From NCBI RefSeq assembly GCF_000813725.1, contig NZ_JWLD01000022.1, positions 1 through 64,000 on the forward strand: DNA of 64,000 nt, read 5' to 3'. Numbering within the stretch: position 1 is the first letter of the stretch; every line of letters starts with the position of its first letter. The position numbers and the translations under genes were made by a program. The notes below the pieces were generated by a model, which saw only the letters and a list, made by a program, of their open reading frames with translations, ran no database searches and was not told the origin of the DNA. This document shows positions 16,773-25,283 of the stretch, in pieces. This DNA is from Leisingera sp. ANG-Vp. Its GTDB lineage: Bacteria; Pseudomonadota; Alphaproteobacteria; Rhodobacterales; Rhodobacteraceae.

Positions 16773-17567
16773 TCAGCCAGATAGGTCGGGCAGTTTCACC
16801 CGATCTTCGAGATACGGCAGGCGGGCCTGAGCTATGGAAATTTCACTTTTTTCGGCCTGCACGCACAGCAGTTCTTCTCCTTCGCCTGCTCTGGCCAGTT
16901 CCTGCCCGTTGGGGGCAATGACGCAGCTGCCACCGAAGAAACCCATGCCGTTCTCATGGCCGCAGGAATTCGCGTAGCAGACATAGATGCCGTTCTCAAA
17001 AGCCCGCGCCGGAATGATGTTATTGGCTACTACGCCCCACTGCGTGCCCAAGGCTGTGGGAACCAGGACAATCTCGGCACCGGCCTGGGCAACTGCGCGA
17101 AAGGTTTCCGGAAATTCGGCGTCATAGCAGATCAGCGTGGCGGCTTTGAACCCATTCAGTTCGAACAGCGTGTAGCTGCTGCCGGGGCAGAAGTGATTGC
17201 CTTCAAAGCCGGGCGGCAGCAGCAGCTTGCGGTGGGTTGCCAGACGCGCCCCGTCCTTGCCGATGCAGGAGGCGGAATTGTAAAAGCGTCCGTTCCTTTG
17301 TTCGGCAAAGCCGTAGTGGATGGCGACCCGGTGCGCCCGTGCAAGCGCTGCAATTTCCTGGGCGGAGGGTCCGTCAGCGGTTTCCGCCCATTCGGCAACC
17401 CGGCTTCCGATGTTATAGCCGGTCAGGAACAGCTCTGGCAGGGCAAGCAAGTCCGTTTGCTGGCCGTCCAGCCGGGACAGGCAGTCCCGCAGCCAGGTCA
17501 GCCGCGCCTGCGGACCCTCAAGGTCCGCAGGGCTTTGGGCAACAGCGATATTCAGGCTGTCAGTCAT
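16773..17567 (-). CDS. Carbon-nitrogen hydrolase (nitrilase superfamily amidase)
   Basis: The 264-residue product carries the complete Glu-Lys-Cys triad: LALPELFLTGYN (Glu45), THRKLLLPP (Lys114) and LICYDAEFPE (Cys147). Length and motifs point to the amidase/omega-amidase side of the superfamily rather than true nitrilases. It acts in the cytoplasm on a C-N bond of an amide or N-carbamoyl compound. The gene follows the M24 gene by only 3 bp, so the two are co-translated and the enzyme probably processes the product of that hydrolase or the imported substrate. N-carbamoyl-amino-acid hydrolysis is a reasonable guess because the M24 protein is creatinase-like. Confidence 0.85.
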   Translation of the reverse strand: MTDSLNIAVAQSPADLEGPQARLTWLRDCLSRLDGQQTDLLALPELFLTGYNIGSRVAEWAETADGPSAQEIAALARAHRVAIHYGFAEQRNGRFYNSASCIGKDGARLATHRKLLLPPGFEGNHFCPGSSYTLFELNGFKAATLICYDAEFPETFRAVAQAGAEIVLVPTALGTQWGVVANNIIPARAFENGIYVCYANSCGHENGMGFFGGSCVIAPNGQELARAGEGEELLCVQAEKSEISIAQARLPYLEDRVKLPDLSG

Positions 17568-17570
17568 GGC

Positions 17571-18728
17571 TCAGCCCTTGCTCAGCAGGATTTCGCGGGG
17601 GTAGCTGGTGATGTAGTTGGTGCCGGTTTCGGTCACCACCACGGAATCCCCGATCCGGCCTGCGGTCACACCATCAACCGAGATGCCCCCATCCACCGCA
17701 AATGTCATACCGGGCTGCAGCACTGTCTTATCGCCTTCCTTCAGCTCGGGGGCCTCCAGGTAGGCAACGCCAATGGAGCGGCCGGTGCGGTAGCCGGTTT
17801 CATAGCCGCGGGCGCGGTAGACCTCATTGGCTGCAGCGGCGACCTCTTCGGCCAGGACGCCGGGTCGCATCACCGCAATCGCGGCCTGCTGGGCTTCGAT
17901 GGCGGCCTCCTGCACGTCGCGGGCCTGGTCCGTCACATCACCGATGTGGAACATGCGGTCAAAGCCCAGTTTATACTGTTTGAACTGCGCCATGTTGCAG
18001 AAGCAGAAATAGACCGGGTCGAACTTCTCGTAAGCCTTCACGCTGGCACGGCGGTGCACCATCGAGGCGTCTTTGCCGCTCTGCAGGATTTGCAGGTTGT
18101 GGATCATCGGTGAAACAAAGCGGTCCCAGCCCTTGGCGGTCAGGAAGGTGGCCGCCTTGCGCGAGCCTGCCTCAATCACGGCCAGAGCGCTTTCATACTC
18201 CTGCGCGCCTTCGCGCAGACTGTCATGGGCGGCAGCCATCATTGCGCCGGCGATCTGGCCTGCTTCCTTCATGACGCCGATCTCGAACGGTGTCTTAATA
18301 GTGCGCATGGCGCCCAGCACCGGCGAGATATCTTTCAGCGGCATGCCGGGATAGGTGTCATCCAGATGGTTCCGCACGATAGCGGGGATAGAACCGCGCT
18401 CGATCCAGATCTCCTTGGGGTTTTCACCCAGGGCGCCCGCCAGAGCACGGCCCCAGCTGCGCTGGCCGATGTCTTCCCAGGTACGCACGTCCTCGACCCA
18501 GGTCATTTCCGCCACCATTTCGGATTCCATCAGCGGGGTGATGACGATGGGGGCATCATTGGCGTCGACAACCAGCATGGTGGGGCGGCCGAACTCGATC
18601 CCAAGATAGCCCCAGAACCCGGCCAGATAGGCGATAGAGCTTTCGTCGGTAAAGACGGCCTTGGCGATACCCTCTTGGCGCATGCGGTCCTGCAGGCCGA
18701 GGGTCCGTGTCTTGGCTTCTTCCAGCAT
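17571..18728 (-). CDS. M24-fold (creatinase-like) hydrolase lacking the metal site
   Basis: The 385-residue product has a creatinase N-domain (KAVFTDESSIAYLAGFWGYL, GIEFGRPTMLVV) and a pita-bread C-domain. The five metal ligands of M24 peptidases are mostly missing: the first Asp region reads YFCFCNMAQ, the His in GHG.G is Arg in TGYRTGRSIGVA, EPG is VDGG, and the last Glu is Gly in RIGDSVVVTE. Only the second Asp (GFDRMF) stays. Metal-free members such as creatinase and ectoine hydrolase still hydrolyse amidine, guanidine or cyclic C-N bonds, so this is likely a similar non-peptidase. It is 40 bp after dctM and 3 bp before the amidase. The N-domain resembles the M24 gene at 63443. Confidence 0.8.
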   Translation of the reverse strand: MLEEAKTRTLGLQDRMRQEGIAKAVFTDESSIAYLAGFWGYLGIEFGRPTMLVVDANDAPIVITPLMESEMVAEMTWVEDVRTWEDIGQRSWGRALAGALGENPKEIWIERGSIPAIVRNHLDDTYPGMPLKDISPVLGAMRTIKTPFEIGVMKEAGQIAGAMMAAAHDSLREGAQEYESALAVIEAGSRKAATFLTAKGWDRFVSPMIHNLQILQSGKDASMVHRRASVKAYEKFDPVYFCFCNMAQFKQYKLGFDRMFHIGDVTDQARDVQEAAIEAQQAAIAVMRPGVLAEEVAAAANEVYRARGYETGYRTGRSIGVAYLEAPELKEGDKTVLQPGMTFAVDGGISVDGVTAGRIGDSVVVTETGTNYITSYPREILLSKG

Positions 18729-18768
18729 GAGGTGGTTTCCTTCTTTTTGAGGTGTTGAGCGTTATTGG

Positions 18769-20064
18769 TCAGTCCAGCAAACTCGGCAGGAACAGGGCGA
18801 CGGGCGGCACGAAGGTCACGATCAGGACCATCGGCAGGTGCCCCAGCAGCAGGAATTTCATGGTCGGGCCGACGTAGACCGACAGCGGCTGGCGGGTGAC
18901 GCCGCCGGCCATGTAGAGGAGCGGTGCGCAGGGCGGGGAGATGTTGCCAAGCCCGAGGTTGGTGCCGACGATAGCGGCGAAGTGGATCGGGTCCAGGCCG
19001 ATCTTCTGGGTGACCGGCAGCAGGATGATGGCTGCCAGCACGCCGCCGGAGACATCGTCGATGATCATGCCCATGATCAGCAACAAGAGGTTGATCAGCA
19101 AGAGGATGACGATCTTGTTGTCTGAGATCGTCAGCAGCAGGTCGGCAAATTGCGTGGGCACCTTGGCCAGCACCATGCCGCGGCTCATTACAAACAGGAA
19201 GAACAACACCATCAGGATTGCGCCGGTCAGCCGGGCGGCCTCAACCGTTGAGTTGAACAGCATCTGCATCGGCAGAGAGCGGTAGATCGCAATGCCCACG
19301 ATCAGCGTATAGACCAGCGCCACAGCACCTGCCTCAGTCGGGGTGGCGATGCCGCTGTAGATACCGCCCAGCACGATCACCGGCATGATGATGGCCAGGC
19401 TCGCTTTCTTGCCGGTTGTTGCGGCCTCGGCCAGGGTGTCACGCAAGGGCAGCTTGGGCGCGGTGGTGATAGTTGTGTTATTGCGCAAAAAGAAGAAGTT
19501 CAACCCGCAGTAGATCAGCGCCAGCAGCACGCCCGGCCCCATGGTGGCGAGGAAGCACTTGGCGACGGATTCCCGGATCGCAATGGCAAAGACGATCATC
19601 GGGATCGAGGGCGGGATCATCAGTGCCAGCACCGAAGAGACCGCGACCAGCGCGGTGGCATGGCCGGGCGGATAGCCCTCCTTGATCATCCGCGGCACCA
19701 TGATCTTGCCGATTGCGGCAATGGCGGCCGAGGCGCTGCCGGAGATTGCACCGAACAGCGCACAAGTGATGACGGTGACGGCGCCCAGCCCGCCCTTGGC
19801 ACGGCCGACAAAGCTGTTCACGAAGTTCAAGAGCCGCTCGGAAATGCCAGAGGCGCCCATCAGCGTGCCCGACAGGATGAACAGCGGGATCGCCAGCAGC
19901 GAGAAGGCGCTGACCTGGGAATAGCCAAAGCCGGCATGGAAAGAGATATTGGTGCCGGACATCAGCCCATAGGCCAGCGCACCGGCACCGAAGGCGAAGC
20001 CGACGGGAACTTCGATCAGCAGCAGCAGGATAATGGCCAGGAAGGCGATAAGGAATACGGTCAT
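18769..20064 (-). CDS. TRAP transporter large permease (DctM family)
   Basis: The 431-residue product has about 12 membrane helices and DctM signatures such as ALFGAISGSASAAIAAIGKIMVP (split by residues), MIKEGYPPGHATALVAVSS, LALMIPPSIPMIVFAI and NLGLGNISPPCAPLLY. It forms the sodium-driven channel subunit for the DctP-bound substrate in the inner membrane. The start lies 4 bp after the small-permease stop. Upstream partners are dctQ (20069) and dctP (20734), and downstream are the M24, nitrilase and PhzF genes, all in one transcript. The substrate is not known; TRAP systems favour organic anions. Confidence 0.9.
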   Translation of the reverse strand: MTVFLIAFLAIILLLLIEVPVGFAFGAGALAYGLMSGTNISFHAGFGYSQVSAFSLLAIPLFILSGTLMGASGISERLLNFVNSFVGRAKGGLGAVTVITCALFGAISGSASAAIAAIGKIMVPRMIKEGYPPGHATALVAVSSVLALMIPPSIPMIVFAIAIRESVAKCFLATMGPGVLLALIYCGLNFFFLRNNTTITTAPKLPLRDTLAEAATTGKKASLAIIMPVIVLGGIYSGIATPTEAGAVALVYTLIVGIAIYRSLPMQMLFNSTVEAARLTGAILMVLFFLFVMSRGMVLAKVPTQFADLLLTISDNKIVILLLINLLLLIMGMIIDDVSGGVLAAIILLPVTQKIGLDPIHFAAIVGTNLGLGNISPPCAPLLYMAGGVTRQPLSVYVGPTMKFLLLGHLPMVLIVTFVPPVALFLPSLLD

Positions 20065-20068
20065 AGGG

Positions 20069-20674
20069 TCAGTCTCCGCCTTTTCCGGTAAGCAGCGCGC
20101 GCGCTTCCAGGAAGACTTGCAAAATCAGATAGAGGACCATCAGGGCGAAGCCGCTCACCATGCTGAAGTCCCAGATGTATTTGGGCAGCCGCATGTAGGT
20201 GCTCTTGCGGTTCAAAGAGAGGTTGTAGGCCGCAAAATCCCAGGCGAACCAGGCAAAGACCGCAACCGTCACCAGGCAGCACAGGGTACCGAACAGGCGG
20301 ACAGTTAGCAGCGTTTCGCGGTTCTGTGTCAGGAGCGTCAGTACGCCGCCCTCGATATGGTCGCGCTCGCGGGTGCAATAGGCCATGCCGATGAAGTAGA
20401 TCCAGAGGGCCAGCATCGGTGCCAGCTCCTCGATCCCCAGGAAGGGCGAGGCGATCACGTAGCGCATGAACACCTGGGCCGCCATCAGCAATCCCAGGGC
20501 GATCATGGCGGCGAACAGCACCACCCGCATTAGCAGCGCCACCCTGTCCTCAATGGCAAAAAGCCCGCCAAGCCCGCGGTAGACAGCTGCCGATGGATCA
20601 CTGCCGACCGGCATGATCGGCTCTGGGGTCAGGACGTTGTCCAAGCTGTCCGTGTGTAAAAGCTCTTTGGTCAT
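20069..20674 (-). CDS. TRAP transporter small permease (DctQ family)
   Basis: The 201-residue product has four membrane segments (LLMRVVLFAAMIALGLLMAA; APMLALWIYFIGMAY; LFGTLCCLVTVAVFAWFAW; FSMVSGFALMVLYLILQVF) with the DctQ pattern AQVFMRYVIASPFLGIEELA. The N-terminal 35 residues before the first helix are longer than usual. It joins DctM in the membrane. A strong hairpin separates it from dctP upstream. Confidence 0.88.
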   Translation of the reverse strand: MTKELLHTDSLDNVLTPEPIMPVGSDPSAAVYRGLGGLFAIEDRVALLMRVVLFAAMIALGLLMAAQVFMRYVIASPFLGIEELAPMLALWIYFIGMAYCTRERDHIEGGVLTLLTQNRETLLTVRLFGTLCCLVTVAVFAWFAWDFAAYNLSLNRKSTYMRLPKYIWDFSMVSGFALMVLYLILQVFLEARALLTGKGGD

Positions 20675-20696
20675 GCGCCGTTCTCCTCAGCCGGTG

Positions 20697-20724
20697 CAGT
20701 GCCCGGGCCGCTGCCCGGGCACTG
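20697..20724 (-). promoter_or_regulatory. Intercistronic hairpin between dctP and dctQ
   Basis: CAGTGCCCGGGC pairs perfectly with GCCCGGGCACTG over a 4-nt loop (12 bp). It lacks a T tract, so it probably protects the upstream dctP mRNA or lowers read-through rather than ending the operon. Confidence 0.7.
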
Positions 20725-20733
20725 GGTTTCGGA

Positions 20734-21738
20734 TCAGTTGCCGCCTGCGGCAGCCTTGATCTGGCCCATCACTTCGGCGCCGATGATCTGCTCCATGTAG
20801 GGGTATTCCACCGCGGTCACCTGCTGGCGGTAGGCGTCCAGCTGCTCGGGCGTCAGCTCGACAACCTCAATTCCGGCCTCTTTCATCTGGGCAAACCACT
20901 TGGGGCTTTCGGCTTCGGCGTTTTCCCAGGCCCAGGCCACAGCCTCATCCGCAGCAGTGCGGATCCAGCCCTGCTGTTCTTCGCTCAGGCCATCGAACCA
21001 GCGCTTGTTGGCGGTCCAAAACGTGTGCTCGAAGTTCTCGCGGGTGAAGACGTAGGCGCTGACCACATCCTTGAACAGCAGCACTTCGGAGGGCGGCGAA
21101 TAGGCACGGCCGTCGACGGCGCCGGTCTGCAGGGCTGTATGCACCTCACTGAAGGCCATCGGGACGGGCGCAAAGCCAGTGGCTTTGTAACGCTCAATGG
21201 CCATCGGCATGCCGGGTACCCGCATTTTGAAGCCCTCAGCCTCTTCCGGGAAGCTGGTCGGCACCTCAACGCCCTTGCGCACCACAAAGCCGGTGAAATC
21301 GGTCGGGATCGTGCCCAGAAGCACCATGCCCAGGTCGTTCATGATGCCGTCATAGACGGAGTTCATGACCGAGCCCGGTCCATAGACTTCGCGCCCGGTT
21401 TCCCAGTCTCTGGCGACATAACCCAGCACTGACACATCCCACCGCGGGTCCAGCTCGGAATGGTTCCAGGACATGGTCATTTGCACCGCGCCCTGCGACA
21501 CCTGCTCGACGATCGAGGTCCAATCCCCCAGGTCGCCGCCTGGATGGTAGTCAACGTTCAGCGTGCCGCCGGACAGTTCCTCCAGCCGCGCCGAGAAGCG
21601 CTCGGATACCTGATGGAAGATGTGCTGGGTGTCCATCACATGGCCCAGAATGATGTCCTCAGCCCGCGCCGCAGGCAGCGTGGCGGCCAGAACGCCAGCC
21701 GCCGCGGCACCCGCTTTTATTAGTGTTGCGATCCCCAC
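20734..21738 (-). CDS. TRAP transporter solute-binding protein (DctP family)
   Basis: GTG at 21738 follows GAGGAAACC and opens a signal peptide (LIKAGAAAAGVLAATLPAARA, then EDIILGHV). The 334-residue precursor shows DctP features: FHQVSERFSARLEELSGGTL, SMTMSWNHSE-type strand, and VRKGVEVPTSFPEEAEGFKMRVPG, where the Arg of KMRVPG is the conserved carboxylate-binding residue. FAPVPMAFSEVHTALQTGAVDG is the second signature. It captures an acidic substrate in the periplasm for the DctQM permease. It diverges from the EutA-like gene at 21902 across a promoter region with a GntR-type palindrome. Confidence 0.9.
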   Translation of the reverse strand: MGIATLIKAGAAAAGVLAATLPAARAEDIILGHVMDTQHIFHQVSERFSARLEELSGGTLNVDYHPGGDLGDWTSIVEQVSQGAVQMTMSWNHSELDPRWDVSVLGYVARDWETGREVYGPGSVMNSVYDGIMNDLGMVLLGTIPTDFTGFVVRKGVEVPTSFPEEAEGFKMRVPGMPMAIERYKATGFAPVPMAFSEVHTALQTGAVDGRAYSPPSEVLLFKDVVSAYVFTRENFEHTFWTANKRWFDGLSEEQQGWIRTAADEAVAWAWENAEAESPKWFAQMKEAGIEVVELTPEQLDAYRQQVTAVEYPYMEQIIGAEVMGQIKAAAGGN

Positions 21739-21806
21739 GAAGGTTTCCTCCCTGTTCGTATTTCAGTCGCGGCTCGAATCGAAACTCCAGCCCTGCAATT
21801 TGCTAT

Positions 21807-21818
21807 GCTGTATACAGC
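21807..21818. promoter_or_regulatory. GntR-type operator palindrome
   Basis: GCTGTATACAGC is a perfect 12-bp palindrome in the divergent dctP/EutA-like promoter region. Its TGTATACA core fits FCD-type GntR regulators, here most likely the one encoded at 22702. Confidence 0.6.
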
Positions 21819-21901
21819 TATGGCGTCAATACTTGTTTTTGTTCGAAAATTGCCCTCATATTTGCCATGCTGCATGCATCGGTTCAATTTGCGGAGAGAA
21901 A

Positions 21902-22627
21902 ATGTTTGATGAAGGCCGCCACCACCGGGCGAAGATCGGCTTTGTCCTGCTGGCCACGGAACAGACAATTGAGGATGACATGTTCCTCCTGTGCCCCAAC
22001 GGGGTTGGAGTGCATTTCGCCCGCGCCTGGATCGGGGACAGCATAACGGTCAACAGCCTCAGCCAGCATGCCGAGGATCTGGCTCGAGCTGCCTCAACGC
22101 TGCTGCCGGATGGCAGCCTCGATGTGATCTGCTACGGCTGCACCTCCGGCAGCCTGGTCATCGGAGAAGACCGGGTTGCCGCGGAATTGAAAAAGGGCGC
22201 GCCAAACTCCAAGGCCACCAGCCTGATCACTGCCGTCCTGGAGGCCCTGCGCGCTGTTGGCGCCAAACGTGTTGCAATTGCTACGCCCTACCTGGACGAG
22301 ATCAACGATCAGGAAGCCCAATACCTGGAAAAGGCGGGGGTTCAGGTCGCACGGATTCACGGGCTGCAGCTGGAAAAAGACAGCGACATGATACGTGTCA
22401 GCCCTAGGTATCTGGCCGAGTTTGCCAAGAAGGCAGACACGCCAGACAGCGACGCGCTGTTCATCAGCTGTGGGGCGTTGCGATCGCTGGAGATCGTGGA
22501 TCGGCTGGAACAGCAGCTGGGAAAGCCGGTGATCTGCTCCAACCAGGCAATGATGTGGCATGTGTTGCGCCTAGTCGGTGTCCCGGACCAGATCAAAGGA
22601 TACGGCCGGCTGCTCCGGGAGCACTGA
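21902..22627 (+). CDS. EutA / maleate isomerase / arylmalonate decarboxylase superfamily protein
   Basis: ATG at 21902 lies 4 nt after GGAGAG; the longer frame upstream overlaps dctP and is rejected. The 241-residue product has the two catalytic cysteines of the Asp/Glu-racemase-like superfamily: YGCTSGS (Cys80) and FISCGAL (Cys190), plus the family end pattern GKPVICSNQAMMWHVLR. Known members isomerise maleate, decarboxylate arylmalonates, or (EutA) take part in hydroxyectoine use. It diverges from the TRAP operon and precedes the GntR gene. The reaction is probably a proton transfer or C-C/C=C rearrangement on the imported acid. Two paralogues occur at 39448 and 54570. Confidence 0.8.
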   Translation: MFDEGRHHRAKIGFVLLATEQTIEDDMFLLCPNGVGVHFARAWIGDSITVNSLSQHAEDLARAASTLLPDGSLDVICYGCTSGSLVIGEDRVAAELKKGAPNSKATSLITAVLEALRAVGAKRVAIATPYLDEINDQEAQYLEKAGVQVARIHGLQLEKDSDMIRVSPRYLAEFAKKADTPDSDALFISCGALRSLEIVDRLEQQLGKPVICSNQAMMWHVLRLVGVPDQIKGYGRLLREH

Positions 22628-22701
22628 AATTGGCTCTTCTTTGCTATCAAACGCCTTGATATGACTTCTGAAGCCGTCGCCGTCCCGGAAAGGAAGCTCA
22701 C

Positions 22702-23400
22702 TTGTCTGCAGAGGCCGTACCACTGACACCACCAGTTTGGGGAGACCGCAAGCCGGGTGTTGAGGACATTCAGCGCCTGATCCTGAAACGGATCTGCTTT
22801 CTGGAGTACACGCCTGGAGACCGGCTGAAGGAGGCGGAACTGGCCGAGGAATTCGGAGTGAGCCGCACCCCGGTGCGCGATGCGATCAGCCGGATCAGTC
22901 ACCTAGGCTTGGTGGAAACGATCAACGGTGTCGGCAACGTCGTGATGGAGCTGCCACCGGAAAAGATTGCCCATGTCTACGATATGCGTCTGCATCTGGC
23001 TTCGCTGATTGGCGCAACGGCGCCCGCTGAGATCGAAGACAGCCACCTGGAACGCGCCCGCGACCTTCTAGAGCAGGCTCATCAGCTCAGCGGGCAAGTG
23101 GATTCCCGCCAATATGTCATCGTGAACGATCAGCTGAACACGCTGATCAGCGATCTGATCGGCAATTCGGTCCTGCGCTCTTTCTGGACCCAGGCCTATT
23201 ACCAAGCGGCCAGCACCTGGCACAGGGTTGTCGACTGCGCAGGTGCGGAAGTGGCGGATGCTTTGGTTGCCGAACTTGTGGATCTCGAAAACGCCTTGAT
23301 CGAGAAGGATATCCAGGCTGTCGGGTACATTCAACGCATCCACATTGGCTATGGATATGCCCGCATCAGGAAGTTTCTGTTCAGCGAAACAGCTAAGTAA
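22702..23400 (+). CDS. GntR-family regulator (FCD type)
   Basis: TTG at 22702 follows AAGGAAG by 5 nt, and no ATG gives a full HTH. The 232-residue product has the winged HTH (GDRLKEAELAEEFGVSRTPV, RDAISRISHLGLVETING) and an all-helical FCD ligand domain (YDMRLHLASLIGA ... FWTQAYYQAASTWHRVVD). The metal-binding His set of FCD domains is only partly visible (HIGYGY near the end). It follows the EutA-like gene by 74 bp and likely controls the TRAP operon and the EutA-like gene through the palindrome at 21807. Confidence 0.82.
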   Translation: MSAEAVPLTPPVWGDRKPGVEDIQRLILKRICFLEYTPGDRLKEAELAEEFGVSRTPVRDAISRISHLGLVETINGVGNVVMELPPEKIAHVYDMRLHLASLIGATAPAEIEDSHLERARDLLEQAHQLSGQVDSRQYVIVNDQLNTLISDLIGNSVLRSFWTQAYYQAASTWHRVVDCAGAEVADALVAELVDLENALIEKDIQAVGYIQRIHIGYGYARIRKFLFSETAK

Positions 23401-23656
23401 CTTCCATGGTCATTGTTTGGGCGTAATGAACGAGCCTTTTCTAAAACTAAAGTACCTCAGCTTTGCTGCATACCTGCTTCATTCTAAAGTAATTCGCATC
23501 CAGAACGCGAAGAAGGTTTGGCGAGGCCCGAGCTGCCTCATTTACCTATTTGAAATGCTGCGTGGTAGAGCGAGGTCCGGTTTGGCGGGCTGCACTGCCG
23601 CAAGGAACGAAGCCGCTAAAGGTCAGCTTTGGGCCGCTGTCGACGGCCCTTTGCAA

Positions 23657-24288
23657 CTAAATTTCAATGGCTTCAAAGATTGCCAAGGCATCTTCGAGTT
23701 CAACACCGAGATACCGAACTGTGCTGTCCATCTTGGTGTGGCCAAGCAGAAGCTGGACCGCACGCAGATTGCCGGTTTTTCGGTTGAAATACGCAACTTT
23801 GGTCCGCCTCATCGAGTGCGTTCCGTATGAAGTCGGATCCAGGCCGATGGACTTGCCCCATTCGCGGACCAGCCGTGCGTACTGGCGCGTGGAAATATGC
23901 GGCCTTTCGTGAAACCGCCCCGGCCAGAGGTATTCGGATCCGATCAAAAGAGGTTCCTTCATCCACCGCATTATCGAGTTGCGCGTTCCGTCAGTGATCT
24001 CAAACCTGACCGGCCGCCGGGTTTGCACTAAATGATTGAGGCGCGTTCCTTGACCTGACCGGAGGCGAACACATCTGCGACTTTCAGCTTCACGAGGTCG
24101 CAACTGCGTAACTTGCTGTCTAAAGCCAGATTGAAGAGAGCCAGCTCGCGATGGTTCTCCGCGATTTCCAATCGGACACCGATGGCCCAAACATGTTTCG
24201 GCATCAGCGGACGCTTCTGTCCAACAACCCGCCCTTTGTTCCAGGCGGGGCGGCAGGCGCGTATGGCCGGTAGGTTTGCAATAGTCAT
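23657..24288 (-). pseudogene. Tyrosine recombinase (integrase), nonsense and frameshift
   Basis: The N-terminal part in one frame starts MTIANLPAIRACRPAWNKGR and includes DSKLRSCDLVKLKVADVFASG with the first catalytic Arg region. The C-terminal part in another frame has RPVRFEITDGTR, GTHSMRRTKVAYFN (the His-x-x-Arg box), LLLGHTKMDSTVRYLG (second His and nucleophile Tyr). Between them, ERASII is followed by a TAG where the family has Gln, and one base is missing just after (about 24020-24030). Otherwise the product would be near the family length of 205-210 residues. It is a dead chromosomal integrase-like gene, isolated between two catabolic loci, and marks past mobility. Confidence 0.8.
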
Positions 24289-24489
24289 GGCGGCTCCTCC
24301 GGTCCGCCACGTTCCGCCGCATCGCCAATCCGTCATTGGCAGTTCTGAGTAACACGATGAAAGCTGGTCTTTTAATGATTACAGACCAGCCAAAACCAGA
24401 CGACAGCGGTAGCGCGAAGCTTTGCATACGTAGCACCTCTTGAACAGGGTCAAGCAGACATTGACCTAGGGAGGAACTTTGGTGGCAAT

Positions 24490-25164
24490 CTATTCAGCGG
24501 CATTCTTTAAAGTGGCCATCAGCTGATGGAACTTCTCACCCTGGACGGCCACGTGCTCTCGCAGTGTATTGGCAGCAAGGTCCGACGTTCCCATTTCCAG
24601 TGCCCGAACGATATGTTCATGTTCGGCCATTGATTGTGCCATCCGGCCGCGGAAGCGCAGCTGCTGGCGGCGGAACGGTTTCAGCCGTTTGTGCAGTTTT
24701 GTAGCTTCCTGAGCCAAAAAACCGTTGCCCGACTGCTGGTAGATGATTCTGTGGAAGCGCTCGTTTTCGGCGTAGTAGGCGTCCGAGTCGCGGGCGTCGA
24801 CTGCGGCCTGGCAGTTTGAATTGGCGTCCCGCAGCTCCTCAAGCGCTTGGTCGGTGATCCGCAAGGCCGCAAGCCGGCCGCAAACCGCCTCCAGCTCTGC
24901 CATCACCTCGAACATCTCCATTAGCTCCACCGGTCCGGGCTGGCGCACAAAGGCGCCGCGGCGCGGGATCAGCTCGACCAGACCGGAAAGGGCAAGCCGT
25001 TGAAAGGCTTCGCGAAGCGGCGTGCGCGAAACGCCAAACTGCTCGGCCAGCCGGACCTCGTCCAACCGGTCACCGTCAGAAAAAGTTCCGTTGAATATCA
25101 GCTCTTCCAGCTGCTCGGCGATGTTGTCGGCGCGGCGTTGTTCCATGGTTTCAGGTTTACTCAT
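24490..25164 (-). CDS. matR: GntR-family regulator (FCD type), probable MatR
   Basis: ATG at 25164 (MSKPETMEQRRADNIAEQL) gives 224 residues; the longer frame would run through the operator and into the divergent transporter gene. The winged HTH is clear (GDRLDEVRLAEQFGVSRTPL, REAFQRLALSGLVELIPRRG), and the C-terminal FCD domain has the metal-type residues in NERFHRIIYQQSGN and MAEHEHIVRALE. It diverges from the malonate TRAP and matAB genes and is presumably their malonate- or malonyl-CoA-responsive repressor. The perfect palindrome at 25194 lies 30 bp upstream of its start. Confidence 0.8.
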   Translation of the reverse strand: MSKPETMEQRRADNIAEQLEELIFNGTFSDGDRLDEVRLAEQFGVSRTPLREAFQRLALSGLVELIPRRGAFVRQPGPVELMEMFEVMAELEAVCGRLAALRITDQALEELRDANSNCQAAVDARDSDAYYAENERFHRIIYQQSGNGFLAQEATKLHKRLKPFRRQQLRFRGRMAQSMAEHEHIVRALEMGTSDLAANTLREHVAVQGEKFHQLMATLKNAAE

Positions 25165-25193
25165 GGCGCGGGTAAAATTCAACCTTGGCATTC

Positions 25194-25203
25194 TTGTATA
25201 CAA
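25194..25203. promoter_or_regulatory. Probable MatR operator
   Basis: TTGTATACAA is a perfect palindrome between matR and the divergent TRAP binding-protein gene, fitting the FCD-GntR half-site pattern TTGTA. Confidence 0.65.
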
Positions 25204-25283
25204 AAACATTGACTTGAAAAACAAAGAACGTTTACCCTTTTGCCATCCCCTGGTCCGCCAGGAGAGTTTTAAGGGAGGAAAAA

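Noticed and set aside
24028-24336. Separate small gene at the integrase locus
   Set aside because: It is the N-terminal half of the broken tyrosine recombinase in another frame, not an independent gene.
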